Of a DNA stretch of 64,000 nucleotides, positions 26,601 through 35,692 are shown piece by piece. The position numbers and the translations under genes were made by a program. Source of the stretch: Paludibacter jiangxiensis (GTDB lineage: Bacteria > Bacteroidota > Bacteroidia > Bacteroidales > Paludibacteraceae); the NCBI RefSeq assembly GCF_001618385.1, contig NZ_BDCR01000001.1, positions 248,001 through 312,000 of the forward strand. Reading direction: 5' to 3'. How positions within the stretch are numbered: the first letter of the stretch is position 1; each line of letters begins with the position of its first letter. The notes beneath the pieces are model-generated. The model worked only from the letters and a program-made list of their open reading frames with translations, did not search any database and was not told the origin of the DNA.

Positions 26601-29273
26601 GCGGATGGTACGCAGGGTTGTACCCAAGCCGGTGGTCCACTTGGCGTAATAAGTTACTCCATTGTCTCCGTTCCCGGTCAAGGCAGTCCCTTCACCGTTG
26701 GGCGCGGTATACCAGCCCGCGAAAGTGTAGTTTGTTTCCCATGAGGGATTATTGGTAGGCTTGCCGCTTACGGTTGTGCCGTGGCAGTCGTCAAAAACCG
26801 GAGCAGGTATAATGTAAGTAAACTGGTCTGCACTACTCGTTGCACTGGTACCCCCGGCAGTGGTAACCGTAATATCCACTGCTCCGGCAGAACGCGCAGG
26901 TGAAGTAGCTGTAATCTGTGTATCTGAGTTAACCGTAAAACTGGCGGCATTGGTTGAGCCAAATTTCACGGCGGTAGCGCCTGTTAAGTTCGTTCCGGTT
27001 ATTGTTACCGTAGTACCGCCAGCGGTGGTTCCGCTGGTGGGTGAAATGCTTGTAATGTTAGGAAGAGCTGCAAATTCAATATTTACTTTAAATTTTCCGT
27101 ACATGTTATTTGTAAATAGCAAAATGTAATAGGTTCCCGGAGTTAAAACAGCAGTTGTTCCGTTACCAACTGCCATGTATTTATAGGAACTTGCGTCGTA
27201 ACTTGTCGAAACCAGAAATGCAAAATTATTTGTTGTAATTTCCTTTGACAAAGCAGATAAAGAAATTTTACCGTTTGTAGAAAGAGATACCTTATATCCT
27301 TTCGTAGGATATAATTGCGATAAAGAAGTAATACTCATTGTTGGTGCCAATGTCGAAGAAGACATATCTACACTATCCGTAGGGGCAAAAGGAAAGGCAA
27401 TTTGTTCGTAAAATGATTCTGTCAGAGCAGTTGTTCCAGTAGTAAATGTCTGATCCTGTCCATTCACTGTTCCTCCGGCATTCACTCCCACCACCCGGTA
27501 ATGATATGTGGTATTTGGAGTTAATCCTGACAGAGCATAACTAACTCCAGTTGCCGGTACTCCTGTAACCGGACTTTGAGCAGCGGCAACTGCTTTCCCG
27601 TAGCTTGTCGTCAATCCATATTCGAACTTTACAGCTGTGCTGGCACCGTTGGCATTAATGCTGCCGTTAAGCGTTGCTCCTGTTGAACTAATGCTGGTTG
27701 CGACATTGGTGGTTACTGTTGGAGCCGCAACATACGTAAATTGATCAGCAGTACTCGTAGCACTCGTACCCCCTGCTGTGGTAACGGTAATATCCACTGC
27801 TCCGGCAATGCCTGCCGGGGAAGTAGCAGTAATCTGTGTAGCTGAATTAACCGTAAAACTGGTGGCATTGGTTGAACCAAATTTTACGGCAGTAGCATCT
27901 GTCAGGTTTGTTCCGGTAATAGTAACCGTTGTTCTTCCTACTGTTGAGCCTGCTGTGGGTGAAATAGAGGTTACCGTTGGCAAAGCACCTGCCTGTGTTA
28001 CCGTAATGGTTTTGCTGACGTTATTATCATCAGTCTTGAGTTGAATTTCAAAGGTTCTGGGACTCGTTGACGTATTATCCGAGGTAGCCGCGATGGTAAG
28101 AGTCGTATTGCCATAACCGCTAAATAAACCAGTATTTACGCTCAATCCTGTCGGTGCGGTATACTTCCAATAGGTATTGGACGATACATTCACAGTAGCG
28201 GTTTCCCCTGCCGTACATGGTAGGCTTATGGCAGCCGACGTGTTCAGCGTGCTTGCTTGTAAATCGTCGGTGATGGTACAATAATTTCCCCAACCGGCAG
28301 TAGTATATGAATTCATACTCCCCACGGGGACATGCAATGTTTGGGTGCTGGGAGAGCTGGCAAAAGAACTAGAAATATTGTCGCGAATACTGGGGGAGTT
28401 AATTCGGTACTCGTTGATTGTTAAGTTGGTAGAATTGCAATTAAATGAGTATTGTTCAATAGTTTCCACTGAATTAGGGATAGTAATCGAAGTTAGCCCG
28501 TCGCATTTATGAAATGTGCCATTATTAATGGTTGTAACTGAATTAGGAATAATAATCGAAGTTAGTGCGGTACAATAGCCAAATGCGTATTCTCCAATAG
28601 TTGTCACAGAATTGGGTATGGTAAGCGAAGTTAAGTTTTTGCAATTGTAAAACGCGTACGGATTGATAATGGTTACTGAGCAAGGAATTACATAACTTGT
28701 TTTTGTTGTGAAACCATGCATTAGTATGCTTTTGCCTTTGTTATAAAGTACCCCGTATTCCGAACTATAATTTGGGTTAGCGGCATCTACCGTGACCGAA
28801 CAGGGGGTAACTGTAAATGCGTTATCTCCAATCGATGTCACTGAGCTCGGAATGGTAATGGACGTTAGTGCGCTACATCTCTGAAACGCACTAGCTCCAA
28901 TCGATGTAACCGAATTAGGTAGAATTATATTAATTAACTTGGGCGTGCTCATAATACTGCTAAATGCACCATCCGGTATGGCATATCCTTCAATAGAGGC
29001 CTCGCTGAGGTCGAGATAGGTCAGGTTCCAGGTTGTCATGGTTTGTAGGATGCCGCCAGATCCGTAACCAGATCCGACAAAGTCGGTACTCTTAAGGTTT
29101 CCGGTAATTTTAAGCGAGGTAACAGTGCTGGTATTTATGCCGGCAGAGGTAAGAGCTGCTGAGAGCGTGCCAGCCGTGGGCACATTTACGGTTACGATTT
29201 CTGCGTGTAGGGAGAGCGTGCTGCACAGCAAAGCACAGCAGAGAAAAAGGAGTGAGAGTAGATGTTTTGCCAT
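23622..29273 (-). CDS. Giant T9SS-secreted multidomain surface protein (BspA-type LRR)
   Basis: 1,883 residues. Order of parts: signal peptide (1-24); BspA-type leucine-rich repeats (about 95-330, repeats of about 23 residues with LTSITIPNSVTTIGEYAF); BACON-like domain (345-425); IPT/TIG domain (430-512); fibronectin III-like (515-610); PPC-like stretch (615-735); second IPT/TIG (738-822); Listeria-Bacteroides (InlB B) repeat (830-885); a Gly/Thr-rich repetitive region, possibly a beta-helix (885-1165); two MBG-type modules (1170-1335); Ig-like modules (1335-1790); and a T9SS type A sorting domain (about 1800-1883, VYPTVSTQRFTV...GVYYVELQ). It should be exported by T9SS and stay on the cell surface, probably as an adhesin. 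A truncated relative lies just upstream. Confidence 0.9.
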   Translation of the reverse strand: MAKHLLSLLFLCCALLCSTLSLHAEIVTVNVPTAGTLSAALTSAGINTSTVTSLKITGNLKSTDFVGSGYGSGGILQTMTTWNLTYLDLSEASIEGYAIPDGAFSSIMSTPKLINIILPNSVTSIGASAFQRCSALTSITIPSSVTSIGDNAFTVTPCSVTVDAANPNYSSEYGVLYNKGKSILMHGFTTKTSYVIPCSVTIINPYAFYNCKNLTSLTIPNSVTTIGEYAFGYCTALTSIIIPNSVTTINNGTFHKCDGLTSITIPNSVETIEQYSFNCNSTNLTINEYRINSPSIRDNISSSFASSPSTQTLHVPVGSMNSYTTAGWGNYCTITDDLQASTLNTSAAISLPCTAGETATVNVSSNTYWKYTAPTGLSVNTGLFSGYGNTTLTIAATSDNTSTSPRTFEIQLKTDDNNVSKTITVTQAGALPTVTSISPTAGSTVGRTTVTITGTNLTDATAVKFGSTNATSFTVNSATQITATSPAGIAGAVDITVTTAGGTSATSTADQFTYVAAPTVTTNVATSISSTGATLNGSINANGASTAVKFEYGLTTSYGKAVAAAQSPVTGVPATGVSYALSGLTPNTTYHYRVVGVNAGGTVNGQDQTFTTGTTALTESFYEQIAFPFAPTDSVDMSSSTLAPTMSITSLSQLYPTKGYKVSLSTNGKISLSALSKEITTNNFAFLVSTSYDASSYKYMAVGNGTTAVLTPGTYYILLFTNNMYGKFKVNIEFAALPNITSISPTSGTTAGGTTVTITGTNLTGATAVKFGSTNAASFTVNSDTQITATSPARSAGAVDITVTTAGGTSATSSADQFTYIIPAPVFDDCHGTTVSGKPTNNPSWETNYTFAGWYTAPNGEGTALTGNGDNGVTYYAKWTTGLGTTLRTIRTTALDVTDIGASNLYGSTKDGDVYTNANEGWSWYAAQTTVGSDTYAANTLVLSGLTINTTGARALLVPDQTVILLAAGTTNTIAGGDITTGDDAYAFGICGEGALTIQGSGKLSSVSGTAEQTGHINDCLSAGIFSKGNLTLGGDIDVISIGNTATTSKGDGSASVGIYSAKLTISGGRVVATGGDATSSVGIGASEIEITGGSVIAKNAAGHSLSAAICAGGEEDESKLTVGSTTKPAMIENATNGTTAITSSTGLIAGNMLFMSGSDAVSIRFSQPQAITFNALSTHTYGDASFTLAATGGASGNPVVFTSSDETVATCTGTNGATITLLKAGSCTITANQAGNASYDAATPVSQSLTVNALPVTVTVNAGQSKLYGESDPALTYSVSPALKAGDAFTGALARVAGEDVGTYAINQGALSAGANYAVTFVGNNFSITPSSFTISGNAGIAGATLSYFDGTDKIVVAGASGDYSITVPVYWSGTVTPSLAGYSFSANKVYTNVRANLSGENYTATDIVPPTMKLTYSSDKDAVKAGDVITFTATFSDANGISESPAPTITIGDLAVNVAMNKITNLVWTYTWTVQAGIDTTVAISVTATDPAGNLVTGGLDIHSYVIDNTSPAALFTSTIGKTAVHVFDNTVIDFSEQVVPVVTDLASAIIFREGGKNGVDLPFAISSGKRKNSRANVAGLKTAASDIMQLVVAATLKCNTTYYIALKAGAFADMAGNLLPLYETTFNTDPNPAKPVIAGAKATLCAGDVLTCSNANASLAYIWQKDGKDIPGASVTEYTLPDNAAGAYSLKVTDNATSCASVSNVATIAEYPAVTPVVYEKKQPGVISILVVDNTSNAFTSYQWTYADGSALPSGMAAANQFLVLNPENMNAAYKVTTTDTNGCKRLSASKSVTVKSASLVVYPTVSTQRFTVNYTDAKRGNAVIRVVNTRGEVIQTLPVAKNSMVETYDLNLGYVPAGVYYVELQMGDFKDTKRVIISR
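26814..27071 (-). repeat. Internal DNA repeat, IPT/TIG copy 2
   Basis: About 260 bases inside the adhesin gene, roughly 80% identical by eye to 27732-27992. Both encode an IPT/TIG domain with shared GTNLTxATAVKFGSTN. The copies are about 660 bases apart. Confidence 0.75.
27732..27992 (-). repeat. Internal DNA repeat, IPT/TIG copy 1
   Basis: Partner of the segment at 26814-27071. Shared stretches such as GGTAATATCCACTGCTCCGG-like blocks indicate recent duplication rather than mere domain similarity. Confidence 0.75.
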
Positions 29274-29370
29274 ATGTTTGGAGATTTAATTTCTAAACGG
29301 GTGAATATAAATAGTATGTTCGGTTTGTTGTTATCGATTCAACGGGTTGATGATCTATTCGAAGTCATCT

Positions 29371-29742
29371 TCACTTTTCCTGAATATGTAAATTATAACA
29401 CGTAGTGCATTTGGAATAAAGAACATTGTTTTTGTGGAAGGCATGCTGTTGAATCTCACCAGCCGGATAATTCATTGTGCCGGTTGTACCAGGAATGTTT
29501 ACACCTGCCGCTATCGTAGCTCCGCTTAAGTCTAGCGTGGCCAGCTTTGGCATTGCATCGCGCATGGCTTTAAAGTCGCGGGCATCGATGGTGCCGGTAA
29601 CGGCAAGATCAGTAACAGCTGTTAACTATATACTTGCATCAGCAGCCAAATGTCCAGCAGTAGTAGTTACTGTATGGCTTTCGGTAGCTTGCGCTACAAA
29701 AAAGAGACATAAAAAAAATAAAAGAGTAAAAGTTTTTCTCAT
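29371..29742 (-). pseudogene. Truncated N-terminus of a BspA-type T9SS protein
   Basis: Read from ATG 29742 on the minus strand: a good signal peptide (about MRKTFTLLFFLCLFFVAQAT), then a TAG at codon 39 (29626-29628). The frame continues beyond it with DLAVTGTIDARDFKAMRDAM and PKLATLDLSGATI, the usual start of LRR surface proteins. It then ends after about 123 codons in unrelated sequence (CTTCYNLHIQEK). It lies about 100 bases upstream of the giant adhesin gene on the same strand and looks like the remains of a neighbouring copy. Confidence 0.75.
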
Positions 29743-30083
29743 ATTAGTTGTTTATTGTTTGCATTTTTCTGCTAAAGCCAATCTTTCAGACGATGCTATT
29801 GTGATTCTTTTTTTTGAACATAGTGAACCCGTGGTGCATATTGACCCCTATGGGTTTGTATGACATGTAAGGCCACAAACCTGTGCATTGGCCATTCCGG
29901 CTTCTGTTGCCGGAATGGTTTTCTCTTTGATTTGACGGTAAGATTTTTTCCCTCGAAGTGATTATTGAATTCGCATAGAGACCTTTTCTTTTTCAGTACG
30001 GGAGCTAACGTCAAAAAAAACCTCTCAGGAGAGACGGCGTGTCTTTAGCGAACGCACAAATGTATGGAAAATCGAAAAGTGAG

Positions 30084-30123
30084 GTGTTTCATATTTACAA
30101 AATCGGTGTTCCATATTTACAAA
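30084..30123. repeat. Tandem direct repeat with 22-base period
   Basis: GTGTTTCATATTTACAAA and GTGTTCCATATTTACAAA, two helical turns apart, as for a dimeric or tandem DNA-binding protein. No gene follows directly; the nearest downstream genes are the broken LRR gene and the adhesin on the minus strand. Confidence 0.45.
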
Positions 30124-30241
30124 TTTCTATTGTTTTGGCGGGTTTATTGCGGCTACGGACGCAAACTTAACCCGTAGGCAGGAAAAATTCAATAAAAATT
30201 TGACAAAAGGAATAATGGCACAATTTTCCGGTATTAGATAA

Positions 30242-30286
30242 ATTGCCCAACACCGGCCGGATAAAGTCGGCTGGTATTGGGCAATT
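30242..30286 (-). terminator. Hairpin after the Nudix gene, probable terminator
   Basis: ATTGCCCAACACCGGCC pairs with GGCTGGTATTGGGCAAT with a few G-U or mismatched pairs. It lies about 55 bases beyond the Nudix stop on the minus strand. Confidence 0.5.
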
Positions 30287-30340
30287 TAATCTTTACGCGT
30301 AATGCAATAGGCATTAATCCCGAAAAGCTAAAAGGCACGC

Positions 30341-30892
30341 CTAATTTTGATCACAGGAATGATTTGCCGAAATTTTCTTCTCTTTATATATCGTCACCGC
30401 TTTTCGGATGGAAGTCAGGCCGAACTGTTCCGGATCGAGTTCTTCTGATTTCACAAAGAAAGCCTCCGCCACATCGTCGGCCGCTTGCAATGTCGAAAAA
30501 TCAGAAACTCTACAGACAAAAAAGAAATCGAGCGTAGGGATATTCATCCCCGAATAACAATACCAGTTGGGCAGTGAAAAGAGAATCTCCGAACTATCCA
30601 CGGTCAGATTGAGCTCCTCCTTGATTTCGCGGGCAATGGTTTCGGCACAGGTTTCCTCCATATCGGTAAAGCCACCCGGCAGATCGAGTGTTCCCTTGAC
30701 CGGTTCTTTACCGCGACGGCACACCAACAGCTCTCCCTGTTCATTTTCAATAAATGCAGCAGTAGCCGCCGAAGGATTGAGATAATAGACAAAACCGCAA
30801 TCGGCACACTTTTTTGATTTCACGTTGTTCACGTTGAAATGCTGCGACCCACACACCGGGCAATAACGGAAAATATCGAGGCAATGACTCAT
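30341..30892 (-). CDS. Nudix hydrolase with N-terminal zinc ribbon
   Basis: 183 residues from ATG 30892; a longer frame exists but would overlap the divergent GH95 gene. A zinc ribbon CPVCG...CADCG (residues 10-32) precedes the Nudix domain, whose box is GGFTDMEETCAETIAREIKEEL. Members with this ribbon resemble NADH pyrophosphatase-like and ADP-ribose-type hydrolases; the substrate here is not clear. The probable promoter on the minus strand (TAAATTTG, 30938-30945) sits back to back with that of the GH95 gene. Confidence 0.88.
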   Translation of the reverse strand: MSHCLDIFRYCPVCGSQHFNVNNVKSKKCADCGFVYYLNPSAATAAFIENEQGELLVCRRGKEPVKGTLDLPGGFTDMEETCAETIAREIKEELNLTVDSSEILFSLPNWYCYSGMNIPTLDFFFVCRVSDFSTLQAADDVAEAFFVKSEELDPEQFGLTSIRKAVTIYKEKKISANHSCDQN

Positions 30893-30948
30893 AGTTTTAG
30901 GTTCAATTTTGAGTAACAGTAGCTGAAAATGCTTCAGCAAATTTACTG

Positions 30949-30956
30949 TATATTTG
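30949..30956 (+). promoter_or_regulatory. -7 box of the GH95 gene
   Basis: TATATTTG; no good -33 box was seen. A leader of about 60 bases precedes the ATG at 31023. Confidence 0.45.
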
Positions 30957-31022
30957 TCACAGAATAATGCGATCGGCCAATTATACGCATTATCAACATT
31001 TACCTGACCACCATTTTCAATC

Positions 31023-33446
31023 ATGACTGACACGAACCTACTCCGCAAAGCATTTTTATGCTGCACAGCTTTGGCTCTTTGCATTTTTGCCTCAGCACAA
31101 AAACCAGAAACGCTTCGTTTGTGGTACGATCAACCGGCTTCCAAATTCGAAGAAGCCCTCCCTCTGGGCAACGGACGATTAGGCCTGATGGTGTATGGTG
31201 GCGTAAAAGATGAGTTATTGAACCTCAACGAAGGTTCTTTTTGGTCGGGAGTTCCCTCCAATACCAATCCGACACCCGACGCTCCGACTTTTCTGCCGAA
31301 AGTACGACAACTACTGTTTCAGGGGAAAAACAACGAAGCCACGACAATTCTGAAAAACATTCAGGGTCCCGATGTTCAGGCTTTTCTCCCAATGGGAAAT
31401 CTGCAAATACAGCAACATCGCAGCGGTACGCCGGTGGGATATTGCCGCGATCTCGATATTTCAAAAGCAATAGCAACCACGACGTTCCGAATCGACAGCG
31501 TGGAATACAAAAGAGAGTTTTTCGTCTCCGCCCCCGATCAGGTAATCGTTATTCGACTGACGGCTTCCAAGAAAAGACAATTATCCTTCGATCTGACCGG
31601 CAACACGCCATTTGCCGGAGCCTCCATCACGGCTATAGGCGACAACGAATTTGTACTCAAGGGAACCGCACCTTATTCTCTTCCTTTTGAAGGCCGTTTC
31701 CCAATTGTTTACACAAATCCCAACGGAGAAAAAGGCATGCGGTATCAGTATCGGGTTCGGGTGATCAGTTGCGACGGAAAAGTAAGCACCAACGCCTGTT
31801 TGCATGTAACCAATGCATCCGAAGTTGTCCTGCTGGTCTCGGCTGCTACCAGTTTCAATGGCTTCAAAAATAATCCGCAAACCAACGGAAAAGACGAAGA
31901 TGCGCTCTGCAAGAATTATCTCGACAAAGCGACGTCACTCTCGTTTGATCTGCTAAAAGAAAACCACATTCGTGACTATTCGCAATTTTTCAACCGCATG
32001 TCGCTCGATTTGGGAAGCAACGGCAAAGAAACCCAGCCGACCGACGAACGACTGAAACTGTACGCTTCAGGAGAAAAAGATCCTTCACTCGAAACCCTCT
32101 ACTTCCAGTTCGGACGTTACCTGCTAATTTCATGTTCACGACCGGGTGGAACGGCAGCCAACCTGCAGGGAATATGGAATAAAGATCAACGTCCGCCATG
32201 GAACTGCAACTACACAACCAACATCAACCTGCAGATGAATTACTGGCCGGCCGAAATGCTGAATCTGTCTGAATTAACAGAACCACTCATTCATCAGATA
32301 GAGAACCTCGCTGTTAACGGAAAAGATATAGCCCGTAATTTTTACAACATGAAAGGCTGGGCTGTGCATCACAACTCCGATATCTGGGCCAGTGCCAATC
32401 CGGTTGGAGGAAAAGAAGGCAATCCTATGTGGGCAAACTGGGCTATGGGTTCGCCCTGGCTATCTCAGCATCTCTACGACCATTACCGTTTTACCGGTGA
32501 CAAAGAGTACCTGAAAAACACAGCTTATCCGCTGATGAAATCGGCAGCCGATTTTTGTATAGACTGGTTGATAAAGAAAAACGGGCATCTGGTAACAGCA
32601 CCATCAACCTCTCCCGAAAACAGCTACAGAGATGAAAAAGGACAAGTCAATGTTGTAACCATCGCTTCATCGATGGACATGGAGATTTTGTGGGATCTCT
32701 TCAACAACCTGATAGAAGCTTCACAAGTACTAAACACAGATGCCGATCTGCAAAAAGTATGGAGAGAAAAACGGGATCAGCTGCGCCCGTTAAAAATCGG
32801 CAAAAAAGGGAATCTTCAGGAGTGGATAAAAGATTACGCGGATGTGGATCCGCAGCACCGCCATGTATCGCACCTTTTCGGGCTACATCCGGGACGTGAA
32901 ATCTCTCCCATTACCACACCGGATCTTGCCAATGCATGCCGCAAAACGCTTGAAATTCGTGGTGACGGTGGTACAGGTTGGAGCAAAGCATGGAAAATAA
33001 ACTTCTGGGCCCGCCTGCTCGATGGCGATCACAGTTACAAGATGTATCGCGAGCAACTCTCCAAATCGACACTCAACAACCTGTTTGACACTCACCCGCC
33101 CTTCCAGATTGACGGAAACTTTGGCGGCGCATCAGGCATAGGCGAAATGTTGCTTCAGAGCCATTTGAACGAAATAGATTTACTTCCGGCACTTCCTTCC
33201 GAATGGAAAAACGGAGTTATGAAGGGAATGAAAGCTCGGGGTAACTTCGAAGTAAGTTTTACCTGGAATAACGGCAGGCTGACGACAGGCTCAATTATAT
33301 CGATGGCCGGACAACCTTGTAAATTGCGTTCCAAAACACCGCTGGCGATTACCGGAGCGGATGTTACCGAGAAGCAAGAGAATGGGTATTATCTGTACTC
33401 GTTCAATACTGTCATTAATAAAGAGTATAAACTTACAGGAAGATAA
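31023..33446 (+). CDS. Glycoside hydrolase family 95, alpha-L-fucosidase type
   Basis: 807 residues with a signal peptide (about 1-26, ending ASAQ). Near-full GH95 architecture: N-terminal beta domain beginning [28 protein letters not shown], helical (alpha/alpha)6 barrel, and C-terminal beta domain. Catalytic-site phrases are [16 protein letters not shown] (the two Asn that activate water in the Bifidobacterium enzyme) and [16 protein letters not shown] (the conserved Asp). It should remove fucose from glycans with inversion. Stands alone, with no SusC/SusD pair in the window. Confidence 0.92.
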   Translation: MTDTNLLRKAFLCCTALALCIFASAQKPETLRLWYDQPASKFEEALPLGNGRLGLMVYGGVKDELLNLNEGSFWSGVPSNTNPTPDAPTFLPKVRQLLFQGKNNEATTILKNIQGPDVQAFLPMGNLQIQQHRSGTPVGYCRDLDISKAIATTTFRIDSVEYKREFFVSAPDQVIVIRLTASKKRQLSFDLTGNTPFAGASITAIGDNEFVLKGTAPYSLPFEGRFPIVYTNPNGEKGMRYQYRVRVISCDGKVSTNACLHVTNASEVVLLVSAATSFNGFKNNPQTNGKDEDALCKNYLDKATSLSFDLLKENHIRDYSQFFNRMSLDLGSNGKETQPTDERLKLYASGEKDPSLETLYFQFGRYLLISCSRPGGTAANLQGIWNKDQRPPWNCNYTTNINLQMNYWPAEMLNLSELTEPLIHQIENLAVNGKDIARNFYNMKGWAVHHNSDIWASANPVGGKEGNPMWANWAMGSPWLSQHLYDHYRFTGDKEYLKNTAYPLMKSAADFCIDWLIKKNGHLVTAPSTSPENSYRDEKGQVNVVTIASSMDMEILWDLFNNLIEASQVLNTDADLQKVWREKRDQLRPLKIGKKGNLQEWIKDYADVDPQHRHVSHLFGLHPGREISPITTPDLANACRKTLEIRGDGGTGWSKAWKINFWARLLDGDHSYKMYREQLSKSTLNNLFDTHPPFQIDGNFGGASGIGEMLLQSHLNEIDLLPALPSEWKNGVMKGMKARGNFEVSFTWNNGRLTTGSIISMAGQPCKLRSKTPLAITGADVTEKQENGYYLYSFNTVINKEYKLTGR

Positions 33447-33550
33447 CTTTTTAAGTATTCCGGTTCAAAAAAAGAGGTAAAACGACTCAAAACAGATCCA
33501 TATTAACAAGTTTACCCTTTCTCAAAAGGGAGGTTTCGGCAAAAATTCGT

Positions 33551-33558
33551 TATCTTTG
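33551..33558 (+). promoter_or_regulatory. -7 box of the PurF-like gene
   Basis: TATCTTTG about 48 bases before the ATG at 33607; the -33 region (GGTTTCGG) is imperfect. Confidence 0.5.
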
Positions 33559-33606
33559 CATTTTGAAGGATAAACCTACGTTAAATTCGTAAATCCCTAC
33601 TAATCA

Positions 33607-35511
33607 ATGAGCGATCCGATAAAACACGAATGCGGCATTGTACTGATGCGGTTACTTAAACCACTCGAATACTACAAAGCCAAGTATGGAACCACCCGTT
33701 TCGGGCTGAACAACCTCTATCTTTTGATGGAAAAACAGCACAACCGGGGTCAGGAAGGTGCTGGCATCGCGTGTGTCAATTTGAATGCAACAGCCGGAGA
33801 AGAATATATATTTCGTGAAAGAGCTTTAGGTAACGGTGCCATCACCGACGTATTCAACAGCGTAGGCCGTCAGATTGAGGCTTACGAAAAAATGCCGGAC
33901 AACGAAAGATGCACCAATGCTCCGTTTATCGGCGAACTGTACATCGGCCACCTGCGTTACAGCACCATCGGTCGTTCCGGTATTTCATATGCACACCCAT
34001 TTCTTCGTCGCAACAACTGGAAAAGCAAGAACCTCTGTCTGGCCGGCAATTTCAACCTTGCCAATGTCGACGAGATTTTCGATCATATCGTGGCCGAAGG
34101 GCAACACCCGCGCCACAACGCTGATACATTTATCATTCTTGAACAACTCGGCGGCAGACTCGACTCCGAAGTAGAACATCTCTACACCAAATTTGCCCTC
34201 GAAGGCATGGCCGGACAAGAACTCAATCAGGCTATCGAGCAGCATCTCGATCTGGAACGCATCATCAAACGCGCTACTGCAATGTGGGACGGCGGCTTTG
34301 TGATTTGCGGTCTTACAGGTAGCGGCGATGCTTTTGTTTTCCGCGATAAATGGGGTATTCGCCCGGCATTCTATTTTGCTAACGATGAAATCGTGGTAGT
34401 TACCTCCGAACGTCCGGCAATGCAAACCGTGCTCAATATTTCGACGGAAGAAATTCAAGAACTGAACCCGGGTGCTGGCCTTTTCATCAAGCAAGACGGT
34501 TCATTTAAAATCAGCCAGATACACAAGTCGGAAAATCCGGCTCCCTGTTCATTCGAGCGCATCTATTTTTCACGAGGCAGCGACCGCGACATCTATCGCG
34601 AACGCAAGACTCTTGGACGATTGCTGACTCCGCAAATTCTCGAAGCCATTAATCACGATGCTGATCACACAGTACTTTCTTTTATTCCTAACACAGCAGA
34701 GGTTGCCTATTATGGCATGATGGAAGGATTTGAGAACTATCTGAATCAGCAAAAGACCGCGGCTATTCTGAATAAAAAGAAAACACTGTCGGAAGCTGAG
34801 GTGGAAAAAATTCTTCAGAAAAAAATACGTACAGAGAAGCTAACCATCAAGGACATCAAGCTGAGAACCTTCATCACCGAAGATAAAAACAGAAATGACC
34901 TTGCCGCTCACGTTTACGACATCACCTACGGCACTATCAAGGAGAACGAAGATTATATCGTGGTGATCGACGATAGTATTGTACGCGGAACGACCCTCAA
35001 ACAGAGCATTATCAAGATTTTGAGTCGTCTCAAACCAAAGAAAATTGTAATTGTCTCTTCTTCTCCGCAGATTCGTTACCCTGACTGCTACGGCATCGAC
35101 ATGTCTCGCATGAGCGAATTCATCGCTTTCAATGCCGCCATCGAACTGCTGAAAGAACGTGGCATGGAAAACGTGATTCACGATGTGTACAAAAAGAGCA
35201 AGGAGCAGGAAAATCAACCCAAAGAATGGATTGTAAACCACGTCAAAGACATTTATGCTCCTTTCACAGACACTGAAATAGCAAAAAAAATCGGAGAGAT
35301 GGTAACTCCGGACAATTGTACGGTAGAAGTGGAAATCATTTACCAAACCATAGAAAACCTCCACGTTGCATGCCCGAAGCATAACGGAGACTGGTACTTT
35401 TCGGGCAACTACCCCACTCCCGGGGGAAACAGAATTGTTAACCAGGCATTTATCAACTATTACGAGAAGAACGATTTACGCCCGGGCAAACAGACAACAA
35501 AGCGCAAATAA
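33607..35511 (+). CDS. PurF-like amidophosphoribosyltransferase (long Bacteroidota form)
   Basis: 634 residues, about 130 longer than common PurF. A class II glutamine amidotransferase domain begins at Cys9 (MSDPIKHECGIV). Cys must be N-terminal to act, so removal of an eight-residue propeptide is implied, as in B. subtilis PurF. A PRPP-binding site follows (VVIDDSIVRGTTLKQSI), and the inserted region about 380-420 is Lys-rich (KKTLSEAEVEKILQKKIRTEKL). The family reaction makes phosphoribosylamine from PRPP and glutamine. Many Bacteroidota also carry a standard PurF, so the role of this longer form is less sure. Confidence 0.85.
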   Translation: MSDPIKHECGIVLMRLLKPLEYYKAKYGTTRFGLNNLYLLMEKQHNRGQEGAGIACVNLNATAGEEYIFRERALGNGAITDVFNSVGRQIEAYEKMPDNERCTNAPFIGELYIGHLRYSTIGRSGISYAHPFLRRNNWKSKNLCLAGNFNLANVDEIFDHIVAEGQHPRHNADTFIILEQLGGRLDSEVEHLYTKFALEGMAGQELNQAIEQHLDLERIIKRATAMWDGGFVICGLTGSGDAFVFRDKWGIRPAFYFANDEIVVVTSERPAMQTVLNISTEEIQELNPGAGLFIKQDGSFKISQIHKSENPAPCSFERIYFSRGSDRDIYRERKTLGRLLTPQILEAINHDADHTVLSFIPNTAEVAYYGMMEGFENYLNQQKTAAILNKKKTLSEAEVEKILQKKIRTEKLTIKDIKLRTFITEDKNRNDLAAHVYDITYGTIKENEDYIVVIDDSIVRGTTLKQSIIKILSRLKPKKIVIVSSSPQIRYPDCYGIDMSRMSEFIAFNAAIELLKERGMENVIHDVYKKSKEQENQPKEWIVNHVKDIYAPFTDTEIAKKIGEMVTPDNCTVEVEIIYQTIENLHVACPKHNGDWYFSGNYPTPGGNRIVNQAFINYYEKNDLRPGKQTTKRK

Positions 35512-35692
35512 CCAAGCCGGAGCAAAGGACAAAGAGCAATGCATGACGAATTCAACCATCATCCTGCGAGCTCTTTGTTGATAATATTCGCAATTTGAAT
35601 AAAGCTTACGCTGCTTTCAAACACTATTTGGCACAAACAGAACAGTGTCTTTGCTCTTGGTTCTTTATTTTGTAATCTAAAAACAAAAAGAT

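Larger units (their letters stand above)
29743..30340. other. Non-coding stretch with hairpins and a 22-base direct repeat
   Basis: Nearly 600 bases without a credible gene. It holds a perfect 10-base stem CCATTCCGGC/GCCGGAATGG followed by TTTTCTCTTT (29892-29928), which reads as a plus-strand terminator although no plus-strand gene precedes it. Two copies of GTGTTYCATATTTACAAA lie at 30084-30101 and 30106-30123, and a hairpin at 30242-30286 is described separately. Confidence 0.5.

Noticed and set aside
28440-28930. Regularly spaced repeats that resemble a CRISPR array at first sight
   Set aside because: They are in frame with a period of about 69 bases (23 residues), encode BspA-type leucine-rich repeats, and have variable rather than identical units.
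29796-30014. A 72-codon minus-strand frame in the non-coding stretch
   Set aside because: It spans a terminator-like hairpin, shows no motif and has poor codon use; treated as chance.
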